A DNA stretch of 17,625 nt from Clostridioides sp. (GCA_031272305.1 JAISUA010000104.1:1-17625); one strand, 5' to 3'; positions 5,804 to 13,495 are shown, counted from the stretch's first letter. A program made the numbers and translations. Notes: a model not told the origin generated them from the sequence alone.

Positions 5804-8029
5804 ATGAGAAAAAGGAAGATGTATATTTTATTTCTGACACTGCTTATGATAATTAGTTCTGTACAATTTTCATTTGCAGAGGATAGGATATTAAATCGAC
5901 AAGTTTTAGATTCAAAGAGCAATAAAGTAATATTTATAAATATTAACAGAAAAAATCTTCAAAATTTGTTAGATATAGATGCTATCAAAGATAAACTTGA
6001 AACTACAGGTTATGTTGCACACATGAATATCAGAGGTGACAAGGGTACAAATGATAGAAGATCTTATGCAAGTATGGGTTCAGGTTCTAGAGTAAATGTA
6101 ACAAAAGATGAAGATGAGATAATATTTTCTAGTTTGACAAGTGAACAGAAAAAGCAATTTAAGGTAGATACAGGAGTTGAACCAAAAGAAATCAACTACT
6201 ACAATATAAATAGATCTATAAATGAGAATGAATCAAATAACGAATATGGATCAACATTAGGAGTACTTGGACAAACTCTTTCAGATAATGGACTAAAAAC
6301 AGCTGTGCTTGGAAATTCAGATATAGTGGAAACTGTGAATGGAGTAGATACTGTAGTTAAGAATAGAAATTTGTGTTTGACAGCTATGGATAATTATGGA
6401 AGAATAGATCAAGGAAATGTAGATGATATAAATATAGATGACAATACTATGCCTTTTGGAATATCTACTGATTATAAGAAATTAACAACTCAAACAAAAG
6501 AATTTTACAATAGTTCGGATGTTCTTTTTGTTGATCTAGGAGATACTTATAGACTTGATATATACAAAAACAGTCTAAATGAAGAAACTTATGAGAAGAT
6601 GAAAGACAAGATAAATTCTAAGATAAATAAATATCTAAAAGAAGTTTTTGGAATGGTTTCGGAAGGTGACACTGTATATATAGTAAGTGGATATCCTAGT
6701 ACTATTGATTATAAGAATAGGAGAAGACTTTCTCCTGTAATCAAATTCAAAGGTGAAGAAAAAGGTCTATTGACTTCTAATACAACTAGAAGAGAAGGAA
6801 TAATAGCAAATATAGATTTAGGAACAGATATTTTGAATGAATTTGGTCTAAAAAGTGACTTAATGATAGGCAAAAAGCTAAACTATATAGCTAAAGATAA
6901 TAACATAGACTATGCAATAAAAGAAAATAAAAAACAGGTTGCTCTTTCATTATCAAGAGCTGCTGTTATAAATACATTTGTAATAGTTGTGTCAGCATCT
7001 TGGATAGTGGCTGCTATTGCACTTGGTTGCAGAAGCAGATTTAGCGAAGAAGCAAAAGCAAAGGTATTTAAAGTTTTAAAAGAATTAATCAAATTTGGAA
7101 TGATTATGCCATTTGCATTTATGGTGGCTGGACTTCTAAATCAAACTTCACAGATGGGAGTGACAGTTGGAATTTTTGCAGTTGCTGTGATTTTGTATGG
7201 AATAGGTAGAATATTCATCAAAGATGATTTCAAAAATATGGGTACATTCGCACTTGCAACGATAACTTTAGTGATAATTGACACATTCTGCAATTCAGTC
7301 ATAATGAGAAATGATATTATGAGTTACGATGCAATTGTAGGAGCGAGATATTATGGTATTGGAAACGAGTATGAAGGTGTTGTAATAGGAAGTGCAATAT
7401 TTGCTATATCTATGCTTTTGAACTTGAAAATAATAAAAAAATGGATGATTACTCCGATATTTTTGGCTATATTATTCTGTTCAGCATATCCTTCTATGGG
7501 AGCAAATGTAGGAGGTGCAATAAGTGGTTCAATAGCATTTTTCTTATTTGTTATGCTTGTTTACAATGTGAAGATAGATTTTAAAAAAATATGTTTGCTT
7601 GGATTTTCAGCAGTAGCAGTAGTAGCAATATTTGCATTTTTAGATATAAAACTAGGATTAGGTTCTCATTTAGGAGAATTTGTTCATAGAATATTTTTAA
7701 ATGGACCTCACGAAGTAATTATGACTTTTGCAAGAAAAATACAAATGAATCTAAAAATAGCACAGACTAGTGTTTGGGTAAATATTCTGATAGCAGGAAT
7801 AGTGTTGTTTGCAATTTCTATGATAAGACCTACAGGAATGTTCTTGGTATTCAAACAAAAGAACCCAGAAATATTCAGTGGATTTATAGCTACAACTGTT
7901 GGATGTTTTGTGACACTTCTTGTGAATGATTCAGGGATTGTAGCAGCTGCAACTGCATCAATTTATATATTTATACCAATAATTATTTTTGCGATAAACA
8001 AAATGATTTTTGATAATCAGAAATCGTAG
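5804..8029 (+). CDS. Polytopic membrane protein with an alkaline-phosphatase-like extracytoplasmic domain, function unknown
   Basis: 741 residues. An N-terminal signal peptide (positively charged MRKRKM, then a hydrophobic core ending FSFA, residues 1-25) leads to an exported domain of about 360 residues. That domain has features of the alkaline phosphatase/sulfatase fold: a VIFINI-type first strand (43-48), FVDLGDTYRLDIY (about 242-254), DTVYIVSGYPS (about 290-300), and a closing segment around 320-343 with TTRREGIIANIDLGTDIL, like the TRRxGxVxNxDxxPT stretch of that superfamily. I cannot see the usual metal ligands clearly, so it may be non-catalytic. About ten membrane segments follow from residue 386 to 735, with the distinctive motif GARYYGIGNEYEGV near 512-525 and VNDSGIVAAA near 707-716. 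I recognise the general type from clostridial hypothetical proteins but know no function. The SD is poor (GTGGG), and the in-frame TAA two codons upstream fixes ATG 5804 as the first ATG. Its position between ireB and ruvX suggests a cell-envelope role (inference). Confidence 0.8.
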   Translation: MRKRKMYILFLTLLMIISSVQFSFAEDRILNRQVLDSKSNKVIFININRKNLQNLLDIDAIKDKLETTGYVAHMNIRGDKGTNDRRSYASMGSGSRVNVTKDEDEIIFSSLTSEQKKQFKVDTGVEPKEINYYNINRSINENESNNEYGSTLGVLGQTLSDNGLKTAVLGNSDIVETVNGVDTVVKNRNLCLTAMDNYGRIDQGNVDDINIDDNTMPFGISTDYKKLTTQTKEFYNSSDVLFVDLGDTYRLDIYKNSLNEETYEKMKDKINSKINKYLKEVFGMVSEGDTVYIVSGYPSTIDYKNRRRLSPVIKFKGEEKGLLTSNTTRREGIIANIDLGTDILNEFGLKSDLMIGKKLNYIAKDNNIDYAIKENKKQVALSLSRAAVINTFVIVVSASWIVAAIALGCRSRFSEEAKAKVFKVLKELIKFGMIMPFAFMVAGLLNQTSQMGVTVGIFAVAVILYGIGRIFIKDDFKNMGTFALATITLVIIDTFCNSVIMRNDIMSYDAIVGARYYGIGNEYEGVVIGSAIFAISMLLNLKIIKKWMITPIFLAILFCSAYPSMGANVGGAISGSIAFFLFVMLVYNVKIDFKKICLLGFSAVAVVAIFAFLDIKLGLGSHLGEFVHRIFLNGPHEVIMTFARKIQMNLKIAQTSVWVNILIAGIVLFAISMIRPTGMFLVFKQKNPEIFSGFIATTVGCFVTLLVNDSGIVAAATASIYIFIPIIIFAINKMIFDNQKS

Positions 8030-8102
8030 AAATAGAATAATACTTATAAGAACTTGAAATAAAATCAATGTAATAAGTCTTGAAAAAACTGAGATAGAAA
8101 AT

Positions 8103-8170
8103 CTTCGATTTTCGTAATCGAAGTTTCATACTTGGTTTGAACATAAATTTTCGTTTTTCAACGAAAATTT
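8103..8170 (+). terminator. Two stable hairpins between the membrane-protein gene and ruvX
   Basis: The first is CTTCGATT/AATCGAAG (8103-8110 and 8116-8123, loop TTCGT), followed by TTTCAT. The second is AAATTTTCGTT/AACGAAAATTT (8145-8155 and 8160-8170, loop TTTC), 11 perfect pairs. Neither has a long T-run, so termination would be weak. They may instead be processing or leader structures. Confidence 0.45.
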
Positions 8171-8271
8171 AGTTCTCATAATAAACTTATACTATAAATG
8201 ATTTTACGTTGTTTTATACAAAAATATGTTGATAAGTGGTATGAATTTTGAAAGGAAAACAAAGAATAAAT

Positions 8272-8694
8272 ATGCTTAAAGGAAGAATAATGGGTCTTGA
8301 TATTGGAGATAAAACCATTGGTGTTGCTTGTAGCGATCTTATGGGAATTACAGCACAAGGTATCACGACAATAAGAAGAGAAAGCAAAAAAAAAGATTTA
8401 GATGAATTAAAAAAAATAATATCAGAACAAAATGTTTATAAGATAGTATCAGGTCTTCCTAAAAACATGAATGGAGATATAGGACCTCAAGGCGAAAAAG
8501 TTATAAAATTTTGTGATATATTGAAAGAAGAGTTAGGTTTAGAAATAGAATTTTGGGATGAAAGACTTACAACTGTAGCAGCACATAGGACGCTGATAGA
8601 AGCAGATGTAAGCAGAAAAAAAAGAAAGCAAGTAGTAGATAAACTTGCAGCTGTAATAATTTTGCAAGGATACTTAGATTTCAAATCAAGATAA
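8272..8694 (+). CDS. ruvX: RuvX/YqgF family RNase H-fold nuclease
   Basis: 140 residues. The YqgF/RuvX family has an RNase H fold and is linked both to Holliday-junction resolution and to processing of the 16S rRNA 5' end. The first catalytic aspartate is in GLDIGDKTIGVACSD (Asp10 here). The conserved DERLTT and the C-terminal DKLAAVIILQGYLD supply the other acidic residues. I chose ATG 8272 because it keeps the GRIMGLDIG strand that matches the RILGLDxG start of relatives. An ATG at 8290 has a better-placed SD (AAAGGAAG) but would remove part of the first strand, and the upstream in-frame TTG at 8248 lacks an SD. It is followed by a DUF1292 gene, as in other Firmicutes. Confidence 0.93.
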   Translation: MLKGRIMGLDIGDKTIGVACSDLMGITAQGITTIRRESKKKDLDELKKIISEQNVYKIVSGLPKNMNGDIGPQGEKVIKFCDILKEELGLEIEFWDERLTTVAAHRTLIEADVSRKKRKQVVDKLAAVIILQGYLDFKSR

Positions 8695-8723
8695 ATTTTT
8701 ATATATACTTGATTTGTATATTT

Positions 8724-8732
8724 TGTTATAAT
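8724..8732 (+). promoter_or_regulatory. Extended -10 promoter for the DUF1292 gene
   Basis: TGTTATAAT fits the extended -10 consensus, 30 bases after the ruvX stop. The leader carries an imperfect hairpin with outer arms GACTTATT (8745-8752) and AATAAGTC (8776-8783). Confidence 0.5.
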
Positions 8733-8818
8733 GTTTAACATCAGGACTTATTGCTTTGATTTTATTTTAAGTAATAATAAGTCTTCAGTATAAAAATATC
8801 ATAGTAGAGGTGATTCTA

Positions 8819-9124
8819 ATGGAAGAAAAAAATAATGTGAACGTTGAAAATGAAGTAGGAGAAAATATAATAAATTTAATTGATGAAGATGGAAATGAAA
8901 CAGCTTTTGAAATAATCCTTACTTTAGAAGCAGAAGGAAAAGATTATGCTATACTTGTTCCTGTAGGAGATGAAAATGAAGAAGCTTTAGTTTTCAGAAT
9001 AGAACAAGATGAACAAGGAGATATATTGCTTCCTATTGACAGTGATGAAGAATACGAAATAGTAGTTTCTGCGTATGAAACACTTATGGAAGAAGAAGGA
9101 CTTAATTTCGACGATGAAGAATAG
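8819..9124 (+). CDS. DUF1292 domain protein (YrzB-like)
   Basis: 101 residues, strongly acidic, with the typical IxLIDEDGNE opening (IINLIDEDGNETAFEIILTLEAEGKDYAILVPV), an internal EALVFRIEQDEQGD strand and a C-terminal YETLMEEEGL. DUF1292 proteins are widespread in Firmicutes, usually next to ruvX and ireB, and have no established biochemical role. The start is ATG 8819, with the SD AGAGGTG seven bases upstream; the in-frame GTG at 8810 overlaps that SD and is unlikely. It has its own candidate promoter at 8724. Confidence 0.92.
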   Translation: MEEKNNVNVENEVGENIINLIDEDGNETAFEIILTLEAEGKDYAILVPVGDENEEALVFRIEQDEQGDILLPIDSDEEYEIVVSAYETLMEEEGLNFDDEE

Positions 9125-9148
9125 TACAAATTACATCAAATTTTTTGA

Positions 9149-9223
9149 TATAAATTAAAGAAATATAAATTAAAGAAATATAAATTAAAGGAATATAAAT
9201 TAAAGGAATATAAATTAAAGAAA
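9149..9223 (+). repeat. Five tandem 15-bp repeats
   Basis: Units begin every 15 bp from 9149 with consensus TATAAATTAAAGAAA; the third and fourth have GGAA instead of GAAA. They lie 25 bases after the DUF1292 stop. No coding potential is seen. Confidence 0.9.
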
Positions 9224-9250
9224 TATTTCTTTATAGCAAATATTTTATGA

Positions 9251-9289
9251 AAGGATAGTATTGAGAGTAAAAAACTTGATACTATCCTT
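9251..9289 (+). terminator. Hairpin, probable terminator of the DUF1292 transcript
   Basis: AAGGATAGTAT (9251-9261) pairs perfectly with ATACTATCCTT (9279-9289) around a 17-base loop. The downstream sequence AAATATTATAG is not a strong T-run, so this may be a stabilising or bidirectional structure rather than an efficient terminator. Confidence 0.5.
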
Positions 9290-9307
9290 AAATATTATAG
9301 AGCTAAG

Positions 9308-9563
9308 ATTATAGAACCTAAATTATTATTCAAAACTTTATTATAGAGCCTAAATTATTATTCAAAACTTTATTATAGAGCCTAAATTATTATTCAAAAC
9401 TTTATTATAGAGCCTAAATTATTATTCAAAACTTTATTATAGAACCTAAATTATTATTCAAAACTTTATTATAGAGCCTAAATTATTATTCAAAACTTTA
9501 TTATATAATTTAAATTACTGTTCAAAACTTTATTATAGAGCCTAAATTACTGTTCAAAAATTT
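9308..9563 (+). repeat. Eight tandem 32-bp repeats
   Basis: Units begin at 9308, 9340, 9372, 9404, 9436, 9468, 9500 and 9532. The consensus opens ATTATAGAGCCTAAATTATT and ends TTCAAAACTTT. The first six are nearly identical; the seventh and eighth diverge together (TTACTG for TTATTA). There are no spacers between units, so this is a minisatellite and not a CRISPR array. With the 15-bp repeats and the 23-bp pair it fills most of the 597-bp gap upstream of fur. Confidence 0.95.
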
Positions 9564-9585
9564 GATATAATAATAAAAATTAGTA

Positions 9586-9640
9586 TCTAGAAAATAGAAT
9601 CTACAAATAAATTAGGCTCTAGAAAATAGAATCTACAAAT
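9586..9640 (+). repeat. Two 23-bp direct repeats at a 32-bp offset
   Basis: TCTAGAAAATAGAATCTAC plus AAAT occurs at 9586-9608 and at 9618-9640, again offset by 32 bp. TTAGGCTCTA (9612-9621) between them is the reverse complement of the TAGAGCCTAA core of the neighbouring 32-bp units. Confidence 0.85.
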
Positions 9641-9651
9641 GAAAAATGTTA

Positions 9652-9680
9652 TTGACAAAGTTTGTGATTTGATTTATCAT
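9652..9680 (+). promoter_or_regulatory. fur promoter
   Basis: Consensus -35 TTGACA (9652-9657), 17-bp spacer, -10 TATCAT (9675-9680). The start is expected near 9687, inside the palindrome that follows. This is one of the best promoters in the window. Confidence 0.75.
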
Positions 9681-9684
9681 TTTA

Positions 9685-9700
9685 GATAATAAATATTATC
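9685..9700 (+). promoter_or_regulatory. Palindromic operator, probable Fur-type autoregulatory site
   Basis: GATAATAAATATTATC has seven-base arms around a two-base centre. GATAAT and ATTATC are the half-sites of classic Fur/PerR boxes, although the spacing differs from the 7-1-7 consensus. It overlaps the predicted transcription start of the Fur-family gene just downstream. Confidence 0.6.
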
Positions 9701-9721
9701 AACTGAAAAAGAGGTAATCAA

Positions 9722-10162
9722 ATGGATATATTTGAAGTATTAAAGGACAAACTTAAGGCAACAGGATTTAAGATAACGCCTCAAAGAAGAGCAGTTATAG
9801 AAGTGATGATTAATAATAGTGAGTTGCATTTAAGCAGTGAAGAGATATATGACTTAGTAAGAAAAGATTGTCCTGAAATAGGGTTAGCTACTGTATACAG
9901 GACTATGCAGTTGTTAGATGAAGTAGGAGCTATTTCGAAACTAAATTTAGATGACGGTTGTGTAAGATACGAGTTGAATCTCCACGAAGGAAATGCACAT
10001 AATCATCATCATTTAATATGTAAAAATTGTGGGAAAATAATAGAAGTAAAAGACGATTTACTTGATAGCATAGAAAGACAAATAGAAGATGTTTATGATT
10101 TTAAAATAACTGATCATGAAGTGAAATTTTATGGTATGTGCAATAATTGCAAAGATAAGTAA
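9722..10162 (+). CDS. fur: Fur-family metalloregulator (probably Fur)
   Basis: 146 residues, full family length. The N-terminal winged helix includes KITPQRRAVIEVM (18-30) and the recognition segment EIGLATVYRTMQLL (52-65). The C-terminal dimer/metal domain has HNHHHLIC (93-100) and two Cys pairs, C100/C103 and C140/C143, which would hold the structural zinc; H36, H132 and E133 are further likely ligands. In GKIIEV the acidic residue is Glu108, as in Fur; the oxidation-sensing PerR of B. subtilis has Asp at this position, which favours an iron-type Fur. Zur cannot be fully excluded. It has its own promoter with an overlapping palindrome, consistent with autoregulation. The SD AGAGGTAA precedes ATG 9722. 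A strong terminator follows. Confidence 0.88.
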   Translation: MDIFEVLKDKLKATGFKITPQRRAVIEVMINNSELHLSSEEIYDLVRKDCPEIGLATVYRTMQLLDEVGAISKLNLDDGCVRYELNLHEGNAHNHHHLICKNCGKIIEVKDDLLDSIERQIEDVYDFKITDHEVKFYGMCNNCKDK

Positions 10163-10200
10163 ATTAATCCCAATACAATATAACATTAAGTATTAGAACG

Positions 10201-10228
10201 GAGCTTCATTAATTTTGAAGCTCTTTTT
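10201..10228 (+). terminator. Intrinsic terminator of fur
   Basis: GAGCTTCA (10201-10208) and TGAAGCTC (10216-10223) pair perfectly around a seven-base loop and are followed by five T. The minus direction lacks a T-run, so it serves the plus-strand gene. Confidence 0.85.
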
Positions 10229-10240
10229 AAATTGTTCTGT

Positions 10241-10978
10241 TTACATATTATATAATGAAAAAGTAACACTACAAAAAAGTAATACTATAAATAATATTTC
10301 AAGAAAATTGCTAAGTTTACCTCCAACTTTTAAAAAGCCAATAGAAATTTTTTTGTCATCTATAGGATAAAAAAATGGCACTCCTTGTTTTGTAAATATA
10401 TCTCCAAGAAAAATATGTGATGAATATCCTATTGTTGAATATAGAGCGAGATTTTCTATTGAAGAAATCATTTCGATTTGTGACATCAAAAAATACACAA
10501 GTCCAACACAAAAAAGGCTATGTGAAAAACTTCTATGTTTGAACCATGGAAATATACTAAAAAATAAAGTCAACAAAACATATTGAATTGGTACTTTAAT
10601 CATATATAAAACTAGTGAAAGCAGAACAAAAATAAGTGTAAGAAAAACTTTTCTTATAGTTCCATGAGTTATTTTCCCAGATATTAGTTCGATAGCAATA
10701 AATGTTGCTATAGCACTGACAAAAAAATTATTATCTATTTTTATTGTTATAAAAAATATTACTGAATTTATTATAAATATAAATGCTTTGTATATCCATT
10801 TTGAAATTTCTGTTTTGAATATGTATTTTGAAACTATAGAATTAGGTTGATCTAAGTCAGGCAGTAAAGAAAAAACAGTAGCAACGATCATATCAAAAAC
10901 TCCTATAGGAATCTTGAAAAGCAAAGAAATTTGAATAGCACTCAAAAGGCCTATTGTTGCATGCGATTTACCTCTCAT
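10241..10978 (-). CDS. YdjM-type membrane-bound metal-dependent hydrolase family protein (DUF457)
   Basis: 245 residues, several membrane segments. The family (PF04307) is recognised by an N-terminal His (GKSHATIG, His6), LLPDLDQPNS (38-48), HRSFSHSLF (148-156) and a C-terminal HIFLGDIFTKQGVPFFYPI (188-206), all present here. The His/Asp pattern resembles that of membrane phospholipase C-like hydrolases, but the substrate is unknown; E. coli YdjM is a LexA-regulated member. The start ATG has a strong SD (GGAGGG) about eight bases upstream. It is convergent with fur and divergent from rnj, and is the only clear minus-strand protein gene here, so it interrupts an otherwise co-oriented conserved string. 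Confidence 0.85.
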   Translation of the reverse strand: MRGKSHATIGLLSAIQISLLFKIPIGVFDMIVATVFSLLPDLDQPNSIVSKYIFKTEISKWIYKAFIFIINSVIFFITIKIDNNFFVSAIATFIAIELISGKITHGTIRKVFLTLIFVLLSLVLYMIKVPIQYVLLTLFFSIFPWFKHRSFSHSLFCVGLVYFLMSQIEMISSIENLALYSTIGYSSHIFLGDIFTKQGVPFFYPIDDKKISIGFLKVGGKLSNFLEILFIVLLFCSVTFSLYNM

Positions 10979-11013
10979 TAAAACCCTCCTATCTTCGAAT
11001 TAAGTATATTAAG

Positions 11014-11042
11014 AGAATAGCAAAATTTAAGTGCTTTGTCAA
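11014..11042 (-). promoter_or_regulatory. Promoter of the YdjM-type gene
   Basis: On the minus strand, a perfect TTGACA (11042-11037) is followed after 17 bases by TATTCT (11019-11014). Confidence 0.65.
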
Positions 11043-11193
11043 AAGATATATAAGATTTCATCATTGAAATATTTAAATTTAAAAGTAAAGATAATATGAA
11101 TATTATTTGAAGTATTAAATTTGAGATTTATTTTTACACATAGTGTGAACGTATAGAATTAATATGAAATTAATTTTAAAAGAACTTAATTGT

Positions 11194-11361
11194 AAATTTT
11201 AAATAAAATAGTAAAACTAAGATTTGAAGAAAAATAAATTTTAAATAAAATAGTAAAACTAAGATTTGAAGAAAAATAAATTTTGAATAAAATAGTAAAA
11301 CTAAGATTTGAAGAAAAATAAATTTTGAATAAAATAACAAAATTGACATTCACAATAAAAT
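11194..11361 (+). repeat. 42-bp tandem repeats, three full copies plus a degenerate one
   Basis: Units begin at 11194, 11236, 11278 and 11320, opening AAATTTTAAATAAAATAGTA and ending in a GATTTGAAGAAAAAT-like stretch. The fourth keeps only the first part (AAATTTTGAATAAAATAACA), and a further trace of AATTTTGAATAAAAT follows near 11363. They lie in the 656-bp gap upstream of rnj. No coding potential is seen in either direction. Confidence 0.9.
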
Positions 11362-11500
11362 GAATTTTGAATAAAATATAGAGTAAATAAAAAAGAATTG
11401 TAAATAAAATATTAAATCTAATAAGGTTAAGAAAACAAAAATTAGCTTGTAAAAAATTACAATTATTATGAATGTGTATATTTAGCCGAATAGTGTAAAT

Positions 11501-11526
11501 AATTGTTGAACAATTCCTCTTATAAT
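11501..11526 (+). promoter_or_regulatory. rnj promoter candidate with overlapping palindrome
   Basis: The perfect palindrome AATTGTT-G-AACAATT (11501-11515) lies five bases before TATAAT (11521-11526), where the -35 region should be, so it looks like an operator. A second candidate is the extended -10 TGTTACAAT at 11540-11548. The leader to the rnj start would be about 85-100 nt. Confidence 0.45.
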
Positions 11527-11634
11527 CTTTTCGAAAATGTGTTACAATTATATTAACTGATAAAGAACGTGTGTTTTATTTTGAAAAATTATCGTTTAGT
11601 TTAAAAATTAAATATTGAAAAGGAGATGATGTGT

Positions 11635-13311
11635 TTGATCAAAAACAATAGAGGCAAAGAGAAGATCAAATTGATGCCACTTGGAGGGCTTAACGAAATC
11701 GGGAAAAATATGACTATCATTGAATACAAAGGAGAGATAGTAGTCATTGATGCAGGGTTGAGCTTTCCGGAAGAAGAAATGTTGGGAGTGGATATAGTAA
11801 TACCTGATATTTCCTATCTTATAAAGAACAAAGATAAGGTAAAAGGAATTTTCATTACTCACGGGCATGAAGATCATATAGGTGCGTTGCCATATGTTCT
11901 TAAAAAGATTGAAGTTCCTGTTTACGGTTCAAGACTTAGTATAGGACTTATAGAGGCTAAGTTGAAAGAACACAAAATAACAAATGCTAAGTTGATTACG
12001 ATAGGACCGAGAGAAGTAATCAAACTTACACAAATGAGTGTTGAGTTTATAAAAAACAATCATAGTATACCAGATGCTTACTCCATTGCTGTTCATACAG
12101 ATCAAGGAATTATATTCCACACAGGTGATTTTAAAATCGATTTGACACCAATAGATGGTGATGTTATGGATTTACACAGAATCTGTGAACTTGGTGAACA
12201 AGGAGTTCTTTTAATGTTATCAGATAGTACAAATGTTGAAAAACCAGGATTCACAATGTCAGAAAAAGCAGTTGGAATAGGATTAGATGAGATATTTTCA
12301 AAGTCAAATGAAAGCAGAATACTAGTAGCTACATTTGCATCAAATATACACAGATTGCAACAAATAATTACTATATCAGAAAAATATAAAAAGAAAGTTG
12401 CTTTGTCAGGACGTTCTATGGTGAATGTTTTTAATGTAGCTAAAGAGTTAGGTTATTTAAAAGTAGAAGAAGATACAATTATAGATTTAAACGAAATTTC
12501 AAAATATGAAGATAATAGACTTGTAATAATAACAACAGGTTCACAAGGAGAACCTATGTCAGCACTAGCTAGAATGGCTTTTTCTGAACATAAGAAAGTA
12601 GAAATAAAAGACGGAGATCTTGTTCTTATGTCAGCACATCCTATTCCAGGAAACGAAAAGTTAGTAAATAAAATCATAAATTTACTTTTGGAAAAAGGTG
12701 CGACAGTTGTTTACAATGATATAGCAGACTTGCACGTGTCTGGTCACGCCTCACAAGAGGAATTGAAACTTATACAAAGATTAGCAAAACCTAAATATTT
12801 TGCACCTGTCCACGGTGAATACAAAATGCTAAAAAGACATGCACAACTTGCAAAAGAACTTGGAATGCCAGATGAAAATATCTTTGTAATTCAAACTGGA
12901 GATATTTTGGAATTTAACAAAGAATCTTGTGCAATCACAGGTAAAATCCAAACAGGAAATATATTAGTCGATGGACTTGGTGTTGGAGATGTCGGCAATA
13001 TAGTCCTTAGAGATAGAAAACATCTTTCAGAAGATGGTCTTATGATAGTAGTTGTAACTATTTCTAAGACAGAAGGAAAAGTACTTGCAGGACCAGATAT
13101 TATTTCAAGAGGTTTCGTATATGTAAGAGAGTCAGAATTTTTGATGGATGGAGCAAAAGAAGTTATCAAAGCTGTTCTTGAAGATTGCGAAAGTAGAAAT
13201 ATCAAAGAATGGGCTTATTTAAAAAATAATATCAAAGATGGACTTAAGGATTATCTATACCAAAAAACAAAGAGAAATCCTATGATACTTCCAATAATAA
13301 TGGAAGTTTAA
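11635..13311 (+). CDS. rnj: Ribonuclease J
   Basis: 558 residues, typical RNase J length. A metallo-beta-lactamase/beta-CASP endo- and 5'-3' exoribonuclease central to mRNA decay and rRNA maturation in Firmicutes. It has the opening PLGGLNEIGKNM, the zinc motif THGHEDHIG (His76, His78, Asp80, His81), HTGDFKID, SDSTNVEKPGFTMSE, beta-CASP motifs around ATFASNIHR, TTGSQGEPMSAL and SAHPIPGNE, then DLHVSGHAS and HGEYKM. The C-terminal RNase J domain is complete. AGGAG at 11621-11625 directly abuts ATG 11626 and is only three bases from ATG 11629, but it is nine bases from TTG 11635, so I favour the TTG start (inference). Whether it is J1 or J2 cannot be told from one copy. Confidence 0.95.
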   Translation: MIKNNRGKEKIKLMPLGGLNEIGKNMTIIEYKGEIVVIDAGLSFPEEEMLGVDIVIPDISYLIKNKDKVKGIFITHGHEDHIGALPYVLKKIEVPVYGSRLSIGLIEAKLKEHKITNAKLITIGPREVIKLTQMSVEFIKNNHSIPDAYSIAVHTDQGIIFHTGDFKIDLTPIDGDVMDLHRICELGEQGVLLMLSDSTNVEKPGFTMSEKAVGIGLDEIFSKSNESRILVATFASNIHRLQQIITISEKYKKKVALSGRSMVNVFNVAKELGYLKVEEDTIIDLNEISKYEDNRLVIITTGSQGEPMSALARMAFSEHKKVEIKDGDLVLMSAHPIPGNEKLVNKIINLLLEKGATVVYNDIADLHVSGHASQEELKLIQRLAKPKYFAPVHGEYKMLKRHAQLAKELGMPDENIFVIQTGDILEFNKESCAITGKIQTGNILVDGLGVGDVGNIVLRDRKHLSEDGLMIVVVTISKTEGKVLAGPDIISRGFVYVRESEFLMDGAKEVIKAVLEDCESRNIKEWAYLKNNIKDGLKDYLYQKTKRNPMILPIIMEV

Positions 13312-13335
13312 AATAAAATTTATAAATTTTATTTT
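13310..13335 (+). terminator. AT-only palindrome at the end of rnj
   Basis: AAAATAAAATT (13310-13320) pairs with AATTTTATTTT (13325-13335) across TATA; the whole 26-base stretch is its own reverse complement. It starts inside the stop codon. With no G or C it would be a weak terminator. Degenerate repeats of a CTTTGGAAA core follow (about 13340-13406). Confidence 0.45.
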
Positions 13336-13495
13336 CTATACTTTGGAAACAGAACTTTGGAACAGAAGTTTGGAAAATAAAATTTTGAAAAACAAAACTT
13401 TGGAAAGAAAAATAAAGTTAAAAGAAATGTATAAAAAAACTGGAATGAGAGAGAATATTAATAAATTAAACTATGGTTAAGAAGAGGTGGTATTG

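Noticed and set aside
8103..8170. Twin hairpins before ruvX as a known riboswitch
   Set aside because: Two simple stem-loops with no conserved core of a known class; weak terminators or processing signals are more likely.
9308..9563. 32-bp periodic repeats as a CRISPR array
   Set aside because: Units are directly adjacent with no unique spacers, and no cas genes are present.
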